From Spirochaetia bacterium (lineage in GTDB: Bacteria > Spirochaetota > Spirochaetia > Treponematales > Breznakiellaceae): a stretch of 44,638 bases of DNA. Position 1 is the stretch's first letter. Each line of letters starts with the position of its first letter. This document shows positions 41,536 through 44,638 of this stretch, in pieces. The notes below the pieces were generated by a model, which was given only the letters and a program-made list of their open reading frames with translations, was not told where the DNA came from and did no database searches. Both the position numbers and the translations under genes were made by a program. The DNA lies in NCBI GenBank assembly GCA_025997595.1, contig BNUU01000013.1, positions 1-44,638 of the forward strand, written 5' to 3'.

Positions 41536-42281
41536 AAAAATACCTCGCCATACTGGTCACCCTTACCGCCTTCACCGGCCTCTGGGCGCTGACTGCGGTC
41601 CTTGTCGCCCGGCCCTTCTTCCCCGGCCCTGTGGTGGTGGTCCGGGCCCTGGTCAAAATGGGCGCGGCGGGGACCCTGGGGCGGCATCTGGGGGCAAGCC
41701 TTTCCCGGATAATCTGGGCATTGGTTACCAGCTCTATCCCCGCCGTGGCGCTGGGACTCGCGGCGGGGCGGTCCGCCAAAATCAACCGCATCGTGTCCCC
41801 GGTGATCTACCTCCTCCACCCCCTGCCAAAAGCGGCCTTTCTCCCCATCATCATGCTGGTCCTGGGATTGGGGGAGGCGTCGAAAATTTTTCTCGTGGGA
41901 TTTATCATCTTCAGTCAGATTTTGGTGAGCGCCCGGGATGCGGCGGAACGGGCGCCGGAAGAACTGGTTGATTCGGTACGCTCTTTGGGGGCGGGGAAGT
42001 TCGATGTGATGCGCCACGTGATCATCCCCGCGGTGCTGCCAAATCTGTTTACGGGGCTGCGGGTCAGCCTGGGCACGGCAGTGGCGGTGCTCTTTCTGGC
42101 GGAAACCTTCGCCACCGACACGGGGCTGGGCTACCTCATCGTGGACGCATGGACCCGGGTTTCCTACGGTGAAATGTACGCGGCGATCCTGGCATTAAGC
42201 CTGTTGGGGCTCTGCCTTTTCGCGATCACCGATCTGACAGAAAAACTACTCTGTCCCTGGGAGAAGGGAGACGGGAATTAA
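41532..42281 (+). CDS. ABC transporter permease (NitT/TauT type)
   Basis: 249 residues from GTG 41532, sharing GTGA with the ATPase stop and preceded by AGGGGTG; the ATG at 41493 lies deep in the ATPase gene. About six membrane helices; the EAA loop reads AAERAPEELVDSVRSLGAGKFDVMRHVIIPAVLP, contacting the ATPase. It completes the importer that follows ubiX. The half palindrome (copy 3) starts 7 nt after its stop. Confidence 0.92.
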   Translation: MKKYLAILVTLTAFTGLWALTAVLVARPFFPGPVVVVRALVKMGAAGTLGRHLGASLSRIIWALVTSSIPAVALGLAAGRSAKINRIVSPVIYLLHPLPKAAFLPIIMLVLGLGEASKIFLVGFIIFSQILVSARDAAERAPEELVDSVRSLGAGKFDVMRHVIIPAVLPNLFTGLRVSLGTAVAVLFLAETFATDTGLGYLIVDAWTRVSYGEMYAAILALSLLGLCLFAITDLTEKLLCPWEKGDGN

Positions 42282-42287
42282 TGCTGG

Positions 42288-42305
42288 AGTTATCGAACAA
42301 CTCTA
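42288..42305. repeat. Dispersed palindrome, copy 3 (half)
   Basis: AGTTATCGAACAACTCTA equals one arm of copies 1 and 2 (one base different from copy 2). The other arm is missing or reduced to GAGTT. Read on the minus strand it begins TAG, which is the stop codon of the membrane protein gene at 42303. Confidence 0.8.
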
Positions 42306-42962
42306 ATGAGTAAGACGGTAGAATATCTGAAATCCCAATGGAACCCATGACAGTATTACTGCAAACACCAGGATGATGATTCCCCCCGCAGCAGAACGGT
42401 TCTGTGTAACAAAAGTTGGCTGATCTTTTTCAGCCGCCGGTTCCGAAGGAATTTCACTCAATTCAATCATCAATTTATCAATACCGCCGGCGATGTTTTT
42501 CCGGTCAATAATATGTTTCCGTTCCGCGATCTGTGCAAAAATGCGGAAGGACTCGCCCACCAGTTCGCCAAAGGAACCGGGGAGCCGCAGGTCCTGCCGG
42601 ATGGTCACACGGGAAAGCATGATCAGCGCTTCCAGCGTCACCCCCCGGTGGATGCCCGCCAAAAGGGCGCCGGTGGTAATCTTGAAAAACCCCAAGGAAA
42701 CCATGACCCTGCCGTAGGGCACCAAAAGATTGAAGGCAACGATACCCAGGATGACCAAAATGGTGATCAGGGGATTGTTCTTTTTTCCCGTAAGCCACGC
42801 CAAAAACCAAAAAAAGAGAAACTGTACCGTTCTGAAAATCGTATTGGGATTAAAAAGCAGGGCGGGCATGATCAAGAGCCCTGCGATACAAAGGGCGCGG
42901 CTGGAAAAGAGCCGTTGATACCATTGCTGCCGGCGCAGTCTGAATTCTTTCAGGCGATTCAT
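42303..42962 (-). CDS. EcfT/CbiQ-like membrane protein
   Basis: 219 residues from ATG 42962, which has AGAGG upstream and shares ATGA with the Gx gene stop. About five membrane helices; PYGRVMVSLGFFKITTGALLAGIHRG and LSRVTIRQDLRLPGSFGELVGESFRIF recall the transmembrane component of energy-coupling-factor transporters. It follows Gx and NusG-II genes, a trio seen in other bacteria. The stop is fused to palindrome copy 3. Function as a transporter scaffold is inferred. Confidence 0.72.
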   Translation of the reverse strand: MNRLKEFRLRRQQWYQRLFSSRALCIAGLLIMPALLFNPNTIFRTVQFLFFWFLAWLTGKKNNPLITILVILGIVAFNLLVPYGRVMVSLGFFKITTGALLAGIHRGVTLEALIMLSRVTIRQDLRLPGSFGELVGESFRIFAQIAERKHIIDRKNIAGGIDKLMIELSEIPSEPAAEKDQPTFVTQNRSAAGGIIILVFAVILSWVPLGFQIFYRLTH

Positions 42963-43522
42963 AGGGGCCTCTTTGCACGGGCCGCATACCATTGTGACCT
43001 GGCGGTAAAATATTCGCAGAACAGTCCCAGAGCGACGCCGGTGACAAGCCCCAGAGCCAAAAAAGGCGGCGCGATATACCGGGCGCTCTGGCCGAAGATA
43101 AAGACCCAGGCCAGAGCCAGCTGGGTAAGGTTAGAGATCAGCGCCCCCGCAGTCCCAACGCCGACAAGGCTGATCCGTTTCGGCCCAAGGAGCCGGCGCA
43201 GCCCATACATGGCCCCTGCGGAAAGGGCGGTTCCTGCCAGGGAAAAAAGAAAGATATACGAAAATAGCGTGCCGGTGATCAGGGCCTGCCCCAAAATCTT
43301 GATGCCCACCAGCAGCACAAAGGTCGGCAGGGGAAAAATATCCAGCGCCAGCATAAGGGGAAGATTCGCGATACCGATCCGCATAAAGGGGACCGGCTTG
43401 GGGATCATGTATTCAATGGTGGAAAGGAACAAACAAAAGGCCCCTAAAAGCGCCACCGTCCGCCGGTCCGCAATGTGCCCGGCCTCACCAGGAAGTGGAG
43501 TCGAGGATTCCGTTGATATCAT
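42959..43522 (-). CDS. Gx transporter family protein (heptaprenyl diphosphate synthase component I domain)
   Basis: 187 residues. GIANLPLMLALDIFPLPTFVLLV and LFSLAGTALSAGAMYGLRR are characteristic of the Hpre_diP_synt_I/Gx family, with about five membrane helices. It was once named as a prenyl diphosphate synthase subunit but looks like the substrate-binding (S) part of an ECF-type importer. The start overlaps the NusG-II gene by 38 nt and has GAAGG upstream. Lying beside quinone genes, it may import a prenyl or quinone precursor; flavin-related import is the other option. Confidence 0.85.
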   Translation of the reverse strand: MISTESSTPLPGEAGHIADRRTVALLGAFCLFLSTIEYMIPKPVPFMRIGIANLPLMLALDIFPLPTFVLLVGIKILGQALITGTLFSYIFLFSLAGTALSAGAMYGLRRLLGPKRISLVGVGTAGALISNLTQLALAWVFIFGQSARYIAPPFLALGLVTGVALGLFCEYFTARSQWYAARAKRPL

Positions 43523-43868
43523 CTTTACCTTCTATTATTACAAATACATTATTGGGAAGACAGGCTACCCATTGGCCGTCAGACTCGATGTGCCCCGCAG
43601 CGACACAGGTTTGATTATCACAGGGTGAAGATAACACATGGGCCCGGCGATCCCGAATCTCCACAACCGTATCCCCCAGGGGCCCCGGCACCGTAACGGT
43701 CTCCTCCGCATCCAGGGGAAACACCCAAACTTTATTGCTGCCCTGGATCATCACCTGATGGGTGTTCTGCGGCTTGGCATATATCATAAAAGCCGAAAAA
43801 GCGGTTAACGCAGCAGCGGCGCCTATCACCACAAAATCCAGGGGCTTTAAGGGAAACTTTCCCTTCAT
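43485..43868 (-). CDS. NusG domain II-containing protein
   Basis: 127 residues from ATG 43868, with AAGGAG upstream; the GTG at 43871 is not needed. One N-terminal membrane helix (DFVVIGAAAALTAFSAFMIYA) is followed by a NusG domain II beta-sandwich: VTVPGPLGDTVVEIRDRRAHVLSSPCDNQTC and WVACLPNNVFVII. The two Cys in SPCDNQTC are conserved in the family. It precedes the Gx gene in many genomes, often near FMN-linked Rnf or ApbE genes; its role is unknown. Confidence 0.88.
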   Translation of the reverse strand: MKGKFPLKPLDFVVIGAAAALTAFSAFMIYAKPQNTHQVMIQGSNKVWVFPLDAEETVTVPGPLGDTVVEIRDRRAHVLSSPCDNQTCVAAGHIESDGQWVACLPNNVFVIIEGKDDINGILDSTSW

Positions 43869-44004
43869 CACAACTCCTTGTGTTTATAATTGTTTCATGT
43901 TATAGCACATTTGTGGTTTGCTCAATAGCGCTATAAGGCAACAAATTTTCAAAGTATTTTCATTTTTTACGATCCGCCATCCATGCGAGTGCCCTATATA
44001 TAGC

Positions 44005-44638
44005 ATGAACATATCACTGAAATTCCCTTTACCAACGGGGGCCATCAGGCGCCGGGCGCGGAAGTACGCCGCCGAGGGCAGAATTCTGGATGTGATGCTC
44101 GACATCGTCTTCAAAACCCTCTTTACCGCAGACGATGAAGATTCACGGGAAGCTTTACGGCTTCTCCTTTCGGACTGTACCCACCGTAACGTCAAAAATA
44201 TGCAGGTACGGAATAATGAAATCTTACCCGAATATCTATTCGGGAAAATGGTCCGGCTGGACATCCTGGTTACTTTTAACGACGGGGAGCAGGCGGATCT
44301 GGAAATGCAGATCCAAAAAAGTGACGATGACCTCAGGGCACGGGCTCTGTTTCTGGGGGCGAAACTGCTGGCCGGTCAGGTCAAACGGGGGGTCAAATAT
44401 CAGAAAACAAAACGGGTGTATCAGATTTTCTTTCTGAATTGCGTCTTGTTTCCCGGCAGTAATAAGGTACCCCGGCGTTACTTCCCCATGGAAGAAACGG
44501 AGCACGACAGGTTATCCCAAAACCTGGAGATCATCTTTTATGAGATGCCGAAACTGGAACGGGTGGTCAAGGCCTATTTTGAGGGGACGGCGGATCTGAA
44601 AAACTTGCCAAAGGAGCAGAAATGGTGTATATACTTTA
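44005..44638 (+). CDS. Rpn / PD-(D/E)XK nuclease family protein, cut by window edge
   Basis: A plus-strand frame from ATG 44005 stays open to the right edge (211 codons seen). RILDVMLDIVFKTLFT at about 26-41, then VRLDILVTFNDGEQADLEMQ with the D...E-x-Q catalytic core, are typical of the recombination-promoting nuclease / transposase-like PD-(D/E)XK family (PF12784). Members act as DNA nucleases linked to horizontal transfer or phage defence, and are multi-copy in many host-associated bacteria. The C-terminal part is outside the window. Confidence 0.85.
   Translation, partial: MNISLKFPLPTGAIRRRARKYAAEGRILDVMLDIVFKTLFTADDEDSREALRLLLSDCTHRNVKNMQVRNNEILPEYLFGKMVRLDILVTFNDGEQADLEMQIQKSDDDLRARALFLGAKLLAGQVKRGVKYQKTKRVYQIFFLNCVLFPGSNKVPRRYFPMEETEHDRLSQNLEIIFYEMPKLERVVKAYFEGTADLKNLPKEQKWCIYF

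Noticed and set aside
43991..44004. A leaderless promoter before the Rpn-type gene (TATATA near its ATG)
   Set aside because: The distance is only 4 nt and no -35 box fits with 16-18 nt spacing.
1..44638. CRISPR arrays
   Set aside because: No regularly spaced direct repeats and no cas genes; the repeated palindromes are isolated copies many kilobases apart.

Overview
The window reads as a chromosome segment of a Treponema-like spirochaete of moderate to high GC, plausibly of the termite-gut or free-living type. This is an inference from the mix of PilZ, 1-acylglycerol acyltransferase, PssA/Psd, an Rpn-type nuclease, XRE-cupin plus acyl-CoA ligase, and NusG-II/Gx proteins; no rRNA or tRNA is present to settle it. 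Most genes are housekeeping and GC-rich. Three stretches are clearly more AT-rich and accessory: about 1-3.9 kb, 33.5-35.2 kb and 35.2-36.75 kb.

Layout. 1-2.4 kb: a large ATPase gene runs leftwards off the edge, with its P-loop just inside the window. 2.6-5.4 kb: a sigma-54-type promoter precedes three genes (two small membrane proteins sharing a juxtamembrane motif, and a 530-residue protein with an HNH-like motif and a multi-span membrane C-terminus). 5.3-10 kb: acyltransferase and pepT on the minus strand; then a DUF2156 protein, a Dam-type methylase and an M50 protease on the plus strand. 10-15.5 kb: a cobalamin riboswitch with a hairpin covering the ribosome binding site controls a lipoprotein, a TonB-dependent receptor and a BtuFCD transporter. 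15.5-19.2 kb, minus strand: lipase, a tiny Cys-rich protein missed by length filters, a DUF362 ferredoxin-like protein, an esterase, and HicB with a decayed hicA. 19.2-19.5 kb: a candidate small RNA. 19.5-24.8 kb, minus strand: glnS, a hypothetical gene, NUDIX, pssA, psd, dedA. 24.8-29.8 kb: a thioesterase (plus); then two lipoproteins, ddl, a KDG-kinase-like gene, an RlmM-like methyltransferase and a PilZ protein (minus). 29.9-33.5 kb, plus strand: XRE-cupin regulator, acyl-CoA ligase, and an AAA/DUF4143 ATPase behind a 43-bp palindrome. 33.5-35.2 kb: a toxin-antitoxin cluster (relB-yoeB, phd and a truncated doc) with a frameshifted XRE relic. 35.2-36.7 kb: two AT-rich exported proteins. 36.8-42.3 kb, plus strand: ubiD-ubiA-ubiX followed without gaps by an NMT1-like ABC transporter. 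42.3-43.9 kb, minus strand: NusG-II protein, Gx transporter and an EcfT-like membrane protein. The right edge cuts an Rpn/PD-(D/E)XK nuclease gene.

Sequence-level structure that the genes do not explain: (i) an 18-bp-arm palindrome (arm TAGAGTTGTTCAATAACT) present as two full copies, one half copy and one degenerate half copy, three of them fused to the stop codons of minus-strand genes; (ii) several genes with no ribosome binding site whose -10 box lies exactly 6-8 nt before the start codon with a 17-nt promoter spacer, the geometry of leaderless mRNAs; (iii) a sigma-54 promoter on the HNH/membrane cassette, the best candidate here for an undescribed system; (iv) a promoter-to-terminator unit at 19.27-19.46 kb with two alternative pairings for one 7-nt segment.
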